Shown here: positions 42,277-51,664 of the stretch, one piece after another
Position numbering within the stretch: the stretch's first letter is position 1
Layout of the letters: each line of letters begins with the position of its first letter
Assembly (NCBI GenBank): GCA_000690595.2
Contig: JHUT02000012.1
Location: 22,660-86,040 of the forward strand
DNA: 63,381 bases
Source of the DNA: Natrinema mahii
GTDB lineage: Archaea > Halobacteriota > Halobacteria > Halobacteriales > Natrialbaceae
Direction of reading: 5' to 3'
The notes under the pieces: model-generated
What the model saw: the letters and a program-made list of their open reading frames with translations, nothing else
What the model was told of the DNA's origin: nothing
Databases searched by the model: none
Position numbers and translations under genes: made by a program

Positions 42277-45200
42277 ATGTCACAGCCACATATGGAGTCA
42301 TCCACCGAGCGTTCGCAGGGGCTCGCCGACCCCGCGGACGCGCGGTCGAACTGCGGCGTCGGTGTCGTCATGGATCTCGATGGGGACGGGGGCCACGACA
42401 TCGTCGCCGACGGGCTCGAACTGCTCGAAAACCTCGAACACCGCGGGACGACCGGCGCGGAGAAAGACACCGGCGACGGCGCCGGCATCATGCTCCAGAC
42501 GCCCGATTCGTTCTTCGAGAGCGTTCTCGAGACCGATCTCCCCGAGACCTACGCCGTCGGCTCGCTCTTTCTGCCGCAGGACGATCTGGCACGCGAGCAA
42601 CTCCGCGATCTCGCCGCCGATACCTTCGCTACCTACGATCTCGAGGTGCTGGAGTGGCGCGACGTGCCGACGAACAACGACGGGCTCGGACAGACTGCCG
42701 TCGACTCGGAACCCGACGTCCACCAGGTCGTCGTCGCGCCCGAGGACGATCTCTCCGAGGACGACTTCGACCGCCGGCTCTACGTCGCTCGACGCGCGCT
42801 GGAAAACGCCGTCGAGGACGCCGACATCGAGAACAAAGAGCGGTTCTACGTCGTCTCGCTGGACGCGAAGACGGTCGTCTACAAGGGACTGCTGAAGGGC
42901 GTTCAGGTCCCCGCGTACTACCCCGATCTCACCGACGAGCGCATGGAATCGACGTTCGTGATGGTCCACGAGCGGTTCTCGACGAACACGCTCGGCGCGT
43001 GGCACCTCGCCCATCCCTACCGCAACATCATCCACAACGGCGAGTTCAACACCATTCAGGGCAACATCAACTGGATGCGGGCCCGTGAGACCGACATCGA
43101 GAGCGACGTCCTCTCCGATCTCGAGGCGGTCAAGCCGATCATCGACGATCCCGATCAGTCCGACACCGCAAGCGTCGACAACGCCCTCGAGTTGCTGATG
43201 CAGGACGGCCGCGACCTCGCACACGCCCTGCGAATGCTCGTTCCCGAGGCCTGGCGCGGCGACGACGCGATGGACGCCGACCGCAAGGACTGGTACGACT
43301 TCCACGCGTCGCTGGTCGAGCCGTGGGACGGCCCCGCGTTGGTCGCGGCGACCGACGGCGAACGCGTCGGCGCGGTGCTGGACCGTAACGGACTGCGCCC
43401 GTGCCGGTACGACGTCACGACCGACAACCAACTCGTCATGGCCAGCGAGGCCGGCGCGCTCGAGACCGACCCCGCGGAGATCGAGGAACGGGGCCGTCTC
43501 AAGCCCGGGCAGCTCTTCCTCGCCGACCCCGAGGAGGGTCGGGTCATCCCCGACGAGGAAGTCTTCGACGACCTCACCGACGACCGCTACGGCGAGTGGG
43601 TCGCACAGGAGCAGGTCCATCTAGACGACATCCGGATCACGAACGACCGCTCGCCACAGACGGCGGTTCCGGCGCTGCGCGACCACCAGGCCGCGTTCGG
43701 CTACACGCACGACGAACTCGAGAACCTGATCGAGCCGATGACCCAGAAGGGGAAAGACCCCGTCGGCTCGATGGGCGACGACACGCCGTTGTCGGTGCTG
43801 ACCGAGTTCAACCGACCGCTGTTTTCCTACTTCAAACAGCTGTTCGCACAGGTCACGAACCCGCCGCTGGACTACATCCGCGAGGAACTCGTGACCTCGA
43901 TGGAGTCGCGGCTTGGCTTCCAGCGGAACCTGTTAGACGAATCGCCAGAACACGCCCGCCAGCTCGTGCTGGACTCGCCGATCCTGACCGACGCCGAACT
44001 CGAGTCGGTCCGTGACTGTTCGGCCAACGGGATCACGACCGCGACGATCGACATCACCTACGAGCCCGAGAGCGACGACCTCGGCGCGGACCTCGAGGCT
44101 GCGATCGAGCGCGTCCGCGAGGACGTCGTCGACGCGATCGAGGACGGCGGCCACGACGTCATCGTCCTCTCGGATCGCAACGTCGACGAGGACCGGGTCG
44201 CGATCCCGAGCCTGCTGGCGACCGGCGGCGTCCACCACCACCTCGTGCGCAACGGCCTGCGCAATCACGTGGGCCTCGTCGTCGAGTCGGCCGACCCACG
44301 GACCGTCCATCACTTCGCGACGCTGGTCGGCTACGGTGCCGGCGCGGTCAACCCGTACCTGGCCTACCAGACCATCGAGGACATCACCGCCGGCCCCGAC
44401 GGTGCCGACACCGAGGTTGCGATCGACGCCTACGTCAACGCCCTCGAGGACGGCCTGCTGAAGATCATGGCCAAGATGGGAATCTCGACCGTCGAGAGTT
44501 ACCAGGGCGCCCAGATCTTCGAGGCGGTCGGCCTCGATTCCGACCTCGTCGCCGAGTACTTCGAGGGTACCGAGAACCGCACCGAGGGGATCGGCCTCGC
44601 CGAGATCGAAGAGGACCTCCGCGAGCGCCACGCGACCGCCTTCGGCGACGGCGAGGAACCGGACCTCGACCGCCACGGCGAGTTCGAACACCGCTCGGGC
44701 GGCATCCACCACCAGTGGAACCCCGACACCGTCGGCGCGCTCCAGCAGGCCGTCCGCTCGAACGACTACGAGCGCTACCAGGAGTTCGCCGAACAGATCA
44801 ACGACCAGCAACAGAACCTCCAGACCCTGCGTGGCCTGCTCGAGTTCGACTCCGATCGCGATCCGATCCCGGTCGAGGACGTCGAGCCGATCACGGAGAT
44901 CGTCCAGCGGTTCTCGACCGCCGCGATGTCGCTGGGTTCGCTCTCGCCGGAGGCCCACGAGAACAACTCGATCGCGATGAACCGGCTCGGCGGCAAGAGC
45001 AACTCGGGCGAGGGCGGCGAACCGCCGGAGCGGTTCAACACCGAACGCGAGTGTAACGTCAAGCAGGTCGCGTCCGGCCGGTTCGGCGTCACCTCGACGT
45101 ACCTCTCGAACGCCGACGAACTGCAGATCAAGATGGCCCAGGGCTCCAAGCCCGGCGAGGGCGGCCACCTCCCCGGCTCGAAGGTCAACGAGATGATCGC

Positions 45201-46833
45201 CCACGTCCGCAAGTCCACGCCCGGCGTCGGGCTGATCTCGCCGCCGCCGCTGCACGACATCTACTCGATCGAGGACTTAAAGCAGCTGATCTTCGATCTC
45301 AAGGCCGCCAACGAGACGGCCGACATCAACGTCAAGCTCGTCTCCGAGGCCGGCATCGGGACGGTCGCGGCAGGGGTCGCGAAGGCCAACGCCGACGTGG
45401 TCCACATTTCCGGCCACGACGGCGGGACCGGTGCCTCGCCCAAGACCTCGATCAAGAGCGCCGGTCTCCCGTGGGAACTCGGCCTCGCGGAGGCCAACCA
45501 GATGCTCTGTCGGACCGGCCTCCGCGACCGCATCCGCGTCTCCGCCGACGGCGGGATGAAGACCGGGCGCGACGTCGCCGTCGCCGCCCTGCTGGGTGCC
45601 GAGGAGTACATCTTCGGTACCGCCTCGCTCGTGACCGGCGGCTGTGTGATGGCTCGGCAGTGTCACAAGAACACCTGCCCGGTCGGCGTCGCCACCCAGC
45701 GCGAGGACCTTCGCAAGCGGTTCCCCGGCGAGCCCGAACACGTCATCAACTACATGACCTTCATCGCGCAGGAACTGCGCGAGATCATGGCCGAACTCGG
45801 CTACGAGACGATCGACGAGATGATCGGTCAGGTCGACGCCCTCGAACAGCGCGACGACGTCGACCACCCGAAGGCCCGCAACGTCGACCTCTCGGAGGTG
45901 CTTGCCGACCCCGGCAGCGAGGTCCGACGCAAGATCCGCGAGCAGGACCACGAACTCGAGGACCAACTCGACCGCGATCTCATCGCCGCCGCGGCCGACG
46001 CCATCGAGGATCAGGAGCCGGTCAGCCTCGAGACCGAGGTCACCAACGTCGACCGCACCGTCGGCGCGATGCTTTCCAACCGGATCACCGACCGCTACGG
46101 CGAGCCCGGCCTCCCCGAGGACACCATCACCGTCGACGCGGAAGGGACCGCTGGCCAGAGCTTCGGCGCGTTCCTGGCAAGCGGCGTCTCGATGCACTTA
46201 GACGGCAGCGCCAACGACTACGTCGGCAAGGGCCTCTCTGGCGGAAAACTCACGATTCGGACGCCCGAGACCGCCGCCTACGACCCGACCGAGAACGTCT
46301 CGATCGGCAACGTCGCGCTCTACGGCGCGACCGACGGGCAGCTGTACGTCAACGGCGTCGCCGGCGAGCGCTTCGCGGTGCGCAACTCCGGTGCCAAGGC
46401 CGTCGTCGAGGGCGTCGGCGACCACGGCTGTGAGTACATGACCGGCGGCGTCGTCGCCGTGCTGGGCGAGACGGGCACGAACTTCGCCGCGGGGATGAGT
46501 GGGGGCGTCGCCTACGTCTACGATCCCGACGACGAGTTCGCGGCCAAGGCCAACACCGGTATGGTCTCGCTCCACGACGACCTCGAGGAGAAAGACGAAC
46601 GGATGCTCCGCCGACTCATCGAGAATCACGTCGCCTACACCGGCTCGGAGCGCGGGCAACTGCTGCTCGACAACTGGGAGCGCGCGCTCGAGGCCTTCGT
46701 GAAGGTCATGCCCGAGGCCTACTACGAGGCGATCACCGAGCAGGGCAGCGACGACGTCCGCAACGAACTGCCCGGCGAACCCGAGGCCGCGGCCGAAGCC
46801 GAATCGGCCAGCTTCGCCGCGAGCGACGACTGA
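42277..46833 (+). CDS. gltB: Glutamate synthase large subunit
   Basis: A 1518-residue enzyme making glutamate from glutamine and 2-oxoglutarate. A 25-residue propeptide precedes Cys26 in SNCGVGVVMD, the N-terminal nucleophile of the glutaminase domain (about 26-430). The central domain links to the FMN-binding barrel (about 860-1240), which has HISGHDGGTGASPKTSIKSAG and the 3Fe-4S cysteines in CVMARQCHKNTCPVGVATQ near 1123-1135. The C-terminal beta-helix (about 1270-1500) has repeated GxxGG turns. No gltD lies beside it, so electrons may come from ferredoxin or a distant small subunit. Promoter features lie at 42151-42225. A T-rich run after the stop near 46848 may terminate it. Confidence 0.96.
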   Translation: MSQPHMESSTERSQGLADPADARSNCGVGVVMDLDGDGGHDIVADGLELLENLEHRGTTGAEKDTGDGAGIMLQTPDSFFESVLETDLPETYAVGSLFLPQDDLAREQLRDLAADTFATYDLEVLEWRDVPTNNDGLGQTAVDSEPDVHQVVVAPEDDLSEDDFDRRLYVARRALENAVEDADIENKERFYVVSLDAKTVVYKGLLKGVQVPAYYPDLTDERMESTFVMVHERFSTNTLGAWHLAHPYRNIIHNGEFNTIQGNINWMRARETDIESDVLSDLEAVKPIIDDPDQSDTASVDNALELLMQDGRDLAHALRMLVPEAWRGDDAMDADRKDWYDFHASLVEPWDGPALVAATDGERVGAVLDRNGLRPCRYDVTTDNQLVMASEAGALETDPAEIEERGRLKPGQLFLADPEEGRVIPDEEVFDDLTDDRYGEWVAQEQVHLDDIRITNDRSPQTAVPALRDHQAAFGYTHDELENLIEPMTQKGKDPVGSMGDDTPLSVLTEFNRPLFSYFKQLFAQVTNPPLDYIREELVTSMESRLGFQRNLLDESPEHARQLVLDSPILTDAELESVRDCSANGITTATIDITYEPESDDLGADLEAAIERVREDVVDAIEDGGHDVIVLSDRNVDEDRVAIPSLLATGGVHHHLVRNGLRNHVGLVVESADPRTVHHFATLVGYGAGAVNPYLAYQTIEDITAGPDGADTEVAIDAYVNALEDGLLKIMAKMGISTVESYQGAQIFEAVGLDSDLVAEYFEGTENRTEGIGLAEIEEDLRERHATAFGDGEEPDLDRHGEFEHRSGGIHHQWNPDTVGALQQAVRSNDYERYQEFAEQINDQQQNLQTLRGLLEFDSDRDPIPVEDVEPITEIVQRFSTAAMSLGSLSPEAHENNSIAMNRLGGKSNSGEGGEPPERFNTERECNVKQVASGRFGVTSTYLSNADELQIKMAQGSKPGEGGHLPGSKVNEMIAHVRKSTPGVGLISPPPLHDIYSIEDLKQLIFDLKAANETADINVKLVSEAGIGTVAAGVAKANADVVHISGHDGGTGASPKTSIKSAGLPWELGLAEANQMLCRTGLRDRIRVSADGGMKTGRDVAVAALLGAEEYIFGTASLVTGGCVMARQCHKNTCPVGVATQREDLRKRFPGEPEHVINYMTFIAQELREIMAELGYETIDEMIGQVDALEQRDDVDHPKARNVDLSEVLADPGSEVRRKIREQDHELEDQLDRDLIAAAADAIEDQEPVSLETEVTNVDRTVGAMLSNRITDRYGEPGLPEDTITVDAEGTAGQSFGAFLASGVSMHLDGSANDYVGKGLSGGKLTIRTPETAAYDPTENVSIGNVALYGATDGQLYVNGVAGERFAVRNSGAKAVVEGVGDHGCEYMTGGVVAVLGETGTNFAAGMSGGVAYVYDPDDEFAAKANTGMVSLHDDLEEKDERMLRRLIENHVAYTGSERGQLLLDNWERALEAFVKVMPEAYYEAITEQGSDDVRNELPGEPEAAAEAESASFAASDD

Positions 46834-46891
46834 TTCCGCCGCCGCGTTTTTCTTCGGTTCGCGCCGGCCGACACGTCCCGCCGCCGCTCGA

Positions 46892-47542
46892 CTACTCCGC
46901 CAGCCGCGCGTGGAAATACGGGAACCGGGCGTCTTCCTCGTCGGCCAACGCGTCCCTGAACTCGCCCGTCGCGACCAGTTCGAACCCGGCCGCTTCGAGC
47001 TGCTCCCGCGTCGCTTCCGCCCCGGCCATGTGCCACTGCATCTCGGTGCCGGTCTCGAGCCAGTCCGGGTTCGACCCTGCCCACTCGGTCCACCCCTCGG
47101 TGAGGAGGAACTGCCCGCCCGGTCGAAGGACGCGGGCGAACGCCTCGATCGCCGTCGAGTGGTCGTCGATCGGGACGTGAATCAGCGAGTACAGTGCGGT
47201 GACGGCATCGAACGTGTCCGCGGCGAACGGGAGCCGAGTCATCTCACCCTGGCACAGCGTCGCGTCGGGAACGAGCCGCGTCGCCGTCTCGAGTTGCCCC
47301 CGCGAGAGGTCGAGGCCGACGGCTAGCTCCGGATCGACCCCGTTCGACGGGTCGAGGGCGTACTCGAGCGCCGGGATTCCGTGCCCGCAGCCGGCGTCGA
47401 GGAGGCGACACCCGTCCGGCACCGAATCGAACAGCGCCGCGAGCGCTGCCGACTCGGCCTCGTCGTACGTCGCGACTCGCTCGTTCGCGTACGTCGACGT
47501 GATTTCGTCGTACGCACGGCGGACGGCTTCCCTGTCGACCAT
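46892..47542 (-). CDS. Class I SAM-dependent methyltransferase
   Basis: A 216-residue methyltransferase of the UbiE/Methyltransf_11 type. Motif I is RLLDAGCGHGIPALE, the acidic residue of motif II lies in AVGLDLSRGQLETA, and LPFAADTFDAVTALYSLIHVP and VLRPGGQFLLTEG are motifs IV and VI. The substrate is unknown. It is convergent with gltB and runs in the same direction as the peroxidase-related gene, 48 bp apart. Confidence 0.85.
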   Translation of the reverse strand: MVDREAVRRAYDEITSTYANERVATYDEAESAALAALFDSVPDGCRLLDAGCGHGIPALEYALDPSNGVDPELAVGLDLSRGQLETATRLVPDATLCQGEMTRLPFAADTFDAVTALYSLIHVPIDDHSTAIEAFARVLRPGGQFLLTEGWTEWAGSNPDWLETGTEMQWHMAGAEATREQLEAAGFELVATGEFRDALADEEDARFPYFHARLAE

Positions 47543-47590
47543 GGCCGTCCGTCTCGCGGACGCGACAAGTGCCTTTGGTCGCCGTGCGAT

Positions 47591-48205
47591 TCACTCCCGC
47601 CCGAGCGTGTGGAACTCGTCGTTGGGCCGCATCCCGGCGAAGGTCGCCATGCGATTGCTCATGTTGTAGTAGGCCGTGACGGCCGCGATGTCCCAGATCG
47701 CCTCCTCGCTGAAGCCGGCCTCGCGCAGCGCCTCGAGGTCGGCGGGCTCGATCGCGTCCGGCCGTTCGGTGAGTTTGACGGCCACGTCGAGCATCGTCCG
47801 GTGGGCGTCGCCGATGTCGGCGCTCCGGTAGTTCGCGATCAGCTGGTCGGCCAGCGTCGGGTCGTCGGCGTAGAGCCGGACGAGCGCGCCGTGGGCGACG
47901 TTACAGTAGCAGCAGTGGTTGGTGCCGGAGACGGCAACGATAATCATCTCGATCTCCTCGCGCTCTAAGGCGGAGTCCTCGACGATCGCGTCGTGATACT
48001 GGAAGAACGCCCGGAAGTGAGAGGGCTTGTACGCGAACGCCGAGAACACGTTCGGCGTGAACCCGGACCGCTCGGTTTCCGCTTTGATCCGCTCCTGAAG
48101 GTCCGACGGCAGTTCTTCGAACTCCGGAACGGGAAAGCGGGCCATGGCGTCGTCGTTGAGTTCCGGCGTCGGTTGCGTCGTCGAGTCGGCGTCTGAGTTG
48201 ACCAT
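47591..48205 (-). CDS. Peroxidase-related enzyme, carboxymuconolactone decarboxylase/AhpD fold
   Basis: A 204-residue, mostly helical protein. The redox centre is the CxxC in NHCCYCNVAHG near residue 104, with the following His expected for AhpD-like proton relay. FPVPEFEELPSDLQERIKAE and PNVFSAFAYKPSHFRAFFQYHDAI match the peroxidase-related subgroup. It probably reduces peroxides or acts as a disulfide reductase partner. The start is ATG 48205; the open frame further upstream is not protein-like. Confidence 0.85.
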   Translation of the reverse strand: MVNSDADSTTQPTPELNDDAMARFPVPEFEELPSDLQERIKAETERSGFTPNVFSAFAYKPSHFRAFFQYHDAIVEDSALEREEIEMIIVAVSGTNHCCYCNVAHGALVRLYADDPTLADQLIANYRSADIGDAHRTMLDVAVKLTERPDAIEPADLEALREAGFSEEAIWDIAAVTAYYNMSNRMATFAGMRPNDEFHTLGRE

Positions 48206-48254
48206 AGATACCGTTTCACAACCAGCCTCAAGAACGCATCGGCGACTGCAAGCG

Positions 48255-48665
48255 CTACTCGTCGACGACGCCGCCCGCGTCGACCGCGGCGGTTCGAATC
48301 GCCGCCGTATCAGTGGCCGCGAGGAGATGCGCCGGACAGTCACAATCCGACGCGCCGAACCCCTCGACCGGCTCGCCCGGCAGCGCGGCCGCCAGTTCGC
48401 ACTCCCGATCGGCGTCGGGGAACGTGACCGCGGTCTCGAGTCGCGTCGCGGGATGGCCGAGCAGGTAATCGACGTGCCAGTGACGCGTCTCGCGGTCGCC
48501 GGCGGCCAGTTCGCGGTGGCGATCGACCCGGCTGAAGCCGCCGGGGCCGAACGCCGAGCCGACGTAGGCGTACGCGCCCGCTTCGAACGCCAGGTCGCCC
48601 ATCGCACCGACCTCGATGGTCGCCGCTCGCGTCGCCTCGATCACGAGAACGTACGTCCCGCCCAT
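48255..48665 (-). CDS. GIY-YIG-type nuclease family protein (DUF123)
   Basis: A 136-residue protein with TYVLVIEATRAATIEVG and AYAYVGSAFGPGGFSRVDRHRE, which correspond to the GIY and YIG strands of the archaeal DUF123 group, then RHWHVDYLLGHP and a Cys pair in SDCDCPAHLL. Relatives are small nucleases of unknown target, in some archaea fused to endonuclease III. The ATG at 48665 is preferred because the domain starts there. Confidence 0.82.
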   Translation of the reverse strand: MGGTYVLVIEATRAATIEVGAMGDLAFEAGAYAYVGSAFGPGGFSRVDRHRELAAGDRETRHWHVDYLLGHPATRLETAVTFPDADRECELAAALPGEPVEGFGASDCDCPAHLLAATDTAAIRTAAVDAGGVVDE

Positions 48666-48740
48666 GTCGGCCTCTCGGGACGGAAGCGGCAAAAACGAGG
48701 GTGATGTCGGCCCGCGGGATTCCGCGTGGCGAGTCGCGTC

Positions 48741-49874
48741 TCAGCGCGATCGGTCCTCGGGTCGGCCGTGGTCCTCGTCGACGGTCGGATCGCCCTCGTG
48801 GACGTGCCGGCGGTTACTCGTGTCGTCGTCCCGTCGCTGGGTCTCCGCGTCGCTCGAGCCCCGCGACTCGCGGGACTCGGTCCAATCACCCTCTTCGGCG
48901 CGGCGTCCCTGCTGGCGGTACTCGAGGCCGCCGCCGGATTGCTGCTCGCGGTTCATGCGGCCGCCGGTGGTGTCGCGATCCCCGCCGCGGTCGAACTGCT
49001 GGCTGTCGCCGTAGTCCCGTTGTGACCGGTCCGTCTCCTGCGAGCTGCGGTCCCGCTGTCGTCCGGGTTCGTGGCCCTCGCTTCGCTGGTGGCGACGGGA
49101 CTCGGGCTGGCCCTGTTGGTACTGACTCCCGTGTTGCTGCCCGCGGTGCTGTCGGTCCTGCTCGCTCGTCGTCGCGCCCGGCTGGGCATCTCGGTTCTCG
49201 TGCCAGCGCTGCTGGGCTCCCTGCCGGTCGTCTTCGCGTCGCGTCTCCTCTCGTCGCTGCTGGGACTGGCCCCTCGTTCGGTGTCCCTGCTCCATCGGGC
49301 CGCGCTGGCCGTGTTGGTCCTGCTCGCCGGGCTGTCGCCGCTGCTGGCTTTGTTCGTGTTGTCTCTCCACCCCGCCTCGCTGCTGGCTTTCTTCGCCGTA
49401 GTCGCGCATCCCTCCTTGCTGCTGTCCCCGTCCGCGTCGGCCCTGCATGCCGCGCTGCCCGCCACGGTGTTTCTCATGGCGGGCCTCGCCGCCGTACTCG
49501 AGGGTCGCTTCCCGCATCGCGTTCGTTTCGAAGCCACTGCGCTGCCCGTGGTCGCCCTGCTGATCGGTCCCGCCCCGCCGCCGGCCGGACTGTCGGCCCT
49601 GCTGGTGGCCGGTTCCCTGGCTACGCTCGTGACGCTGGCTCGATCCCTGACCCTGCTGGCGGTCGGACTGGCGACCTTCGGCGCGGCGCTGTTCCCGCCC
49701 GCGGTCGGGCCCCTGGGCCTCCCGATCGTCGCTCCCGCCGCGGCTGAAGAGGCCGTGGAGCCAGCCGCGATCGCCGCCCTCGCGGTCCCGGTCGCCGCCT
49801 TGGTCCCGCGTGCCGCGTCCGCGGTCGGTCGATCGCTCGGTACGCCGGTCTCGGTCCCGGTTTCGATCGGTCAT
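48741..49874 (-). CDS. Arg/Gln/Gly-rich low-complexity protein
   Basis: 377 residues made almost entirely of Arg, Gln, Gly, Ser, Glu, Asp and His, with short units such as QQGGQ and RREDD. Only a few ordered-looking patches occur (GWLHGLFSRGG near residue 37, FETNAMREATLEYGG near 114). It is basic or near-neutral, unusual for a halophile cytoplasm, and would be disordered; RNA or DNA binding or condensate formation is a guess. The opposite strand also has a long frame of Leu/Ala repeats, the mirror of CAG-rich codons; this strand is preferred for its RNA-binding-like composition, ATG context and neighbouring gene direction. Function unknown. Confidence 0.55.
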   Translation of the reverse strand: MTDRNRDRDRRTERSTDRGRGTRDQGGDRDREGGDRGWLHGLFSRGGSDDREAQGPDRGREQRRAEGRQSDRQQGQGSSQRHERSQGTGHQQGRQSGRRRGGTDQQGDHGQRSGFETNAMREATLEYGGEARHEKHRGGQRGMQGRRGRGQQQGGMRDYGEESQQRGGVERQHEQSQQRRQPGEQDQHGQRGPMEQGHRTRGQSQQRREETRREDDRQGAQQRWHENRDAQPGATTSEQDRQHRGQQHGSQYQQGQPESRRHQRSEGHEPGRQRDRSSQETDRSQRDYGDSQQFDRGGDRDTTGGRMNREQQSGGGLEYRQQGRRAEEGDWTESRESRGSSDAETQRRDDDTSNRRHVHEGDPTVDEDHGRPEDRSR

Positions 49875-50100
49875 GGTGTGGCTGTAGATCGTCTCTCACT
49901 GACGCTCGAACGACGCGCCCGCCGCTGGTCGGTGTGTGACTGCGGTCGGTCCTATACCGAACGTCGGGATAAAGCCTGAGCGTGCGTTCGCGTGCAGTCG
50001 GCATCGGAGTCCCCGCGGCTCACGCCCGGTCCGGGTTCGCGACCGCGAGGTGGCTCGAGCGTCGGCCAGCGTCGATACCGAGCCCCAAACACCTCGGTCA

Positions 50101-51105
50101 CTATCTGCGCTGGGTCGACTGGACGGGGTCGTTCCCGAGATCGCCGGCCCGCCGTGTGTCCGTGTTCGGCCCGACCGCGAACAGCCCGCGGGCGGGCTCG
50201 TAGTCGTAGGTCACCCACTGGGGGAGAACCGCCGCCCCGGTCAGCTTCCGGACCGCGAGCTGCTTGCGCCGGGTCTCCGCCGCGCCCCCGTCGGTCAGCC
50301 GCAGGTCGACGATCCCGTCGAAGAGCCGCTCGTGTCTGGGATACTCCGCCCGCCCCGCCGTCGTGGTCGCGGCGACGATCGGGACGAACCGGGCCGTACA
50401 GACCGTCGCTCGGACGTCTTTCACGAAGTCGTGGACGAGTTCGGTACCCGAAAGCGACTCGAGTTCGGCCAGCGAGTCGATCGTCACCAGCCCCGTCTCG
50501 GTCATCTCGAGGTCGTCGAGCGCCCGGTGGAGCCCGTTTGCCACCTCGCGGCGGTCGCTCGGATCGCCCACCTCGACGACCGCGTCGGCGGCGGCCTCGC
50601 CGAGGAAGGTCGCCCACTCGGTTCGCCCGGCGCGAAACTCGTCGCGGTCGTCGAGCCGATGGGTGAAACAGTCGACGATCCGCAGGCGGTCGCGCTCCAG
50701 CGCCGGCAGGACGTTCCAGCCGTTCTCGTAGAAGCCCTCGAGCGTCGCCGTCGGCGGGTTCGCGACCGAACAGACGACCGCGGGCTCGCCGCGCTCTACG
50801 GCGCGCCAGACGAGTTCGGTCCCGAGTTCGGCCCGGCGGGTGCCCTCCTCGCCCGATAGGAGTACCAACGAGTCGGCCGGAATCCCGTTCGGGACCAGCG
50901 AGTCCAGCGGCTCGATCCCCGTCATCACCCGCTTGTAGGCGTCGGGATCGGGTAGCGTCGCGCCGTCGCCGGCGGCCTCGCGACAGGCCGCCGAACAGTA
51001 GCGGCCGTCCTCGTCCACCTCGGGCTCGCCCGGGATCGGATAGTGGCAGTGATCGCACTCGAGGGGGTACTCCCGGGCGCGATCCGTCCAGAGCTGGTCG
51101 GACAT
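50101..51105 (-). CDS. RecA-superfamily (KaiC/RadA-like) protein with N-terminal zinc finger
   Basis: A 334-residue protein. The N-terminal finger has Cys17, Cys20, Cys37 and Cys41 (CDHC, YCSAAC). Residues about 58-300 follow the KaiC/RecA layout beginning VMTGIEPLDSLVPNGIPADSLVLLSGEEG. The P-loop is degenerate: SGEEGTRR replaces the usual GxxGxGKT, with Arg instead of Lys, so ATP hydrolysis is doubtful. The later strand TGLVTIDSLAELESL resembles the Walker B position. Such proteins are common in haloarchaea near signalling genes; role unknown. The start is ATG 51105; the upstream open frame enters a repeat. Confidence 0.75.
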   Translation of the reverse strand: MSDQLWTDRAREYPLECDHCHYPIPGEPEVDEDGRYCSAACREAAGDGATLPDPDAYKRVMTGIEPLDSLVPNGIPADSLVLLSGEEGTRRAELGTELVWRAVERGEPAVVCSVANPPTATLEGFYENGWNVLPALERDRLRIVDCFTHRLDDRDEFRAGRTEWATFLGEAAADAVVEVGDPSDRREVANGLHRALDDLEMTETGLVTIDSLAELESLSGTELVHDFVKDVRATVCTARFVPIVAATTTAGRAEYPRHERLFDGIVDLRLTDGGAAETRRKQLAVRKLTGAAVLPQWVTYDYEPARGLFAVGPNTDTRRAGDLGNDPVQSTQRR

Positions 51106-51207
51106 ATCGACCCGCCCTACCACCGACGGCGGCAAAGAACCCGCCCCTGCAGGCGACCGCGCTGTCCGGGTCCGGACGGCGCTTGAACCTGTTTCGGCCG
51201 ACCGACC

Positions 51208-51347
51208 TGCGGTGGCGCGCGCTCTCGACTGCTCGAGCGACAGCGAGAGCAGTCGTTGACACTGCGCGAGGGATGAGTGAGTGACCAACGGGAACGAACG
51301 AATCGGCTGGGGAGGGTGAGGCATCTCCGTGTTGCCACGATAGCAGA
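51208..51347 (+). repeat. Dispersed intergenic repeat, copy F
   Basis: Opening ctgcggtggcgcgcgctc, close gttgccacgatagcaga. The variable stem is gactgctc (51227-51234) with gagcagtc (51247-51254), all 8 pairs, around loop gagcgacagcga. Confidence 0.8.
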
Positions 51348-51404
51348 ACGGCCTCTTCGAGGCTCTTCTTCGACAGATCTCTCGAGGTTACGTAACAACG
51401 AGCG

Positions 51405-51538
51405 TTCTGCTATCGTGGCTACTAGGGATGACCACGTCCTCCCCAGCCGATTCGCTCACTTCGTTCGCTCATCCCTCGCGCAGTGTCGTCGATCGTCCTC
51501 ACTGCCGTTCGGCCGATCGATAGCGCGCGCCACCGCAT
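51405..51538 (-). repeat. Dispersed intergenic repeat, copy G
   Basis: Minus-strand copy. The variable stem is tcgatcg (51489-51495) with cgatcga (51514-51520), all 7 pairs. Other blocks match copies C and F. Confidence 0.8.
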
Positions 51539-51664
51539 GTTTCGGTCGTCTCGGCCGATACGTGGGCGCGTATCCATCTGTGAAACTCACGCGGACCCCA
51601 CATCCTCGATACCCGTCGACCGCTCGTCCGCCATCGTTTTCCCCGACAGCGGTGACGGGTCGGT

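Larger units (their letters stand above)
51106..51664. other. 559-bp gene-free spacer with two facing repeats
   Basis: Contains dispersed repeat copies F (+) and G (-), 57 bp apart, again tail to tail. No gene seen. The last 125 bp precede the epimerase gene. Confidence 0.6.

Noticed and set aside
48280-48300. ggttcgaatcgcc resembling a tRNA T-loop
   Set aside because: Inside the GIY-YIG gene and no matching acceptor, D or anticodon arms around it; no tRNA gene was found in the window.
49071-49979. Plus-strand Leu/Ala-rich frame that looks like a membrane protein
   Set aside because: The regular LLAL pattern is the complement of repeated CAG/GAC codons; no loop or charge pattern typical of a real membrane protein. 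Kept open as an alternative in the findings.
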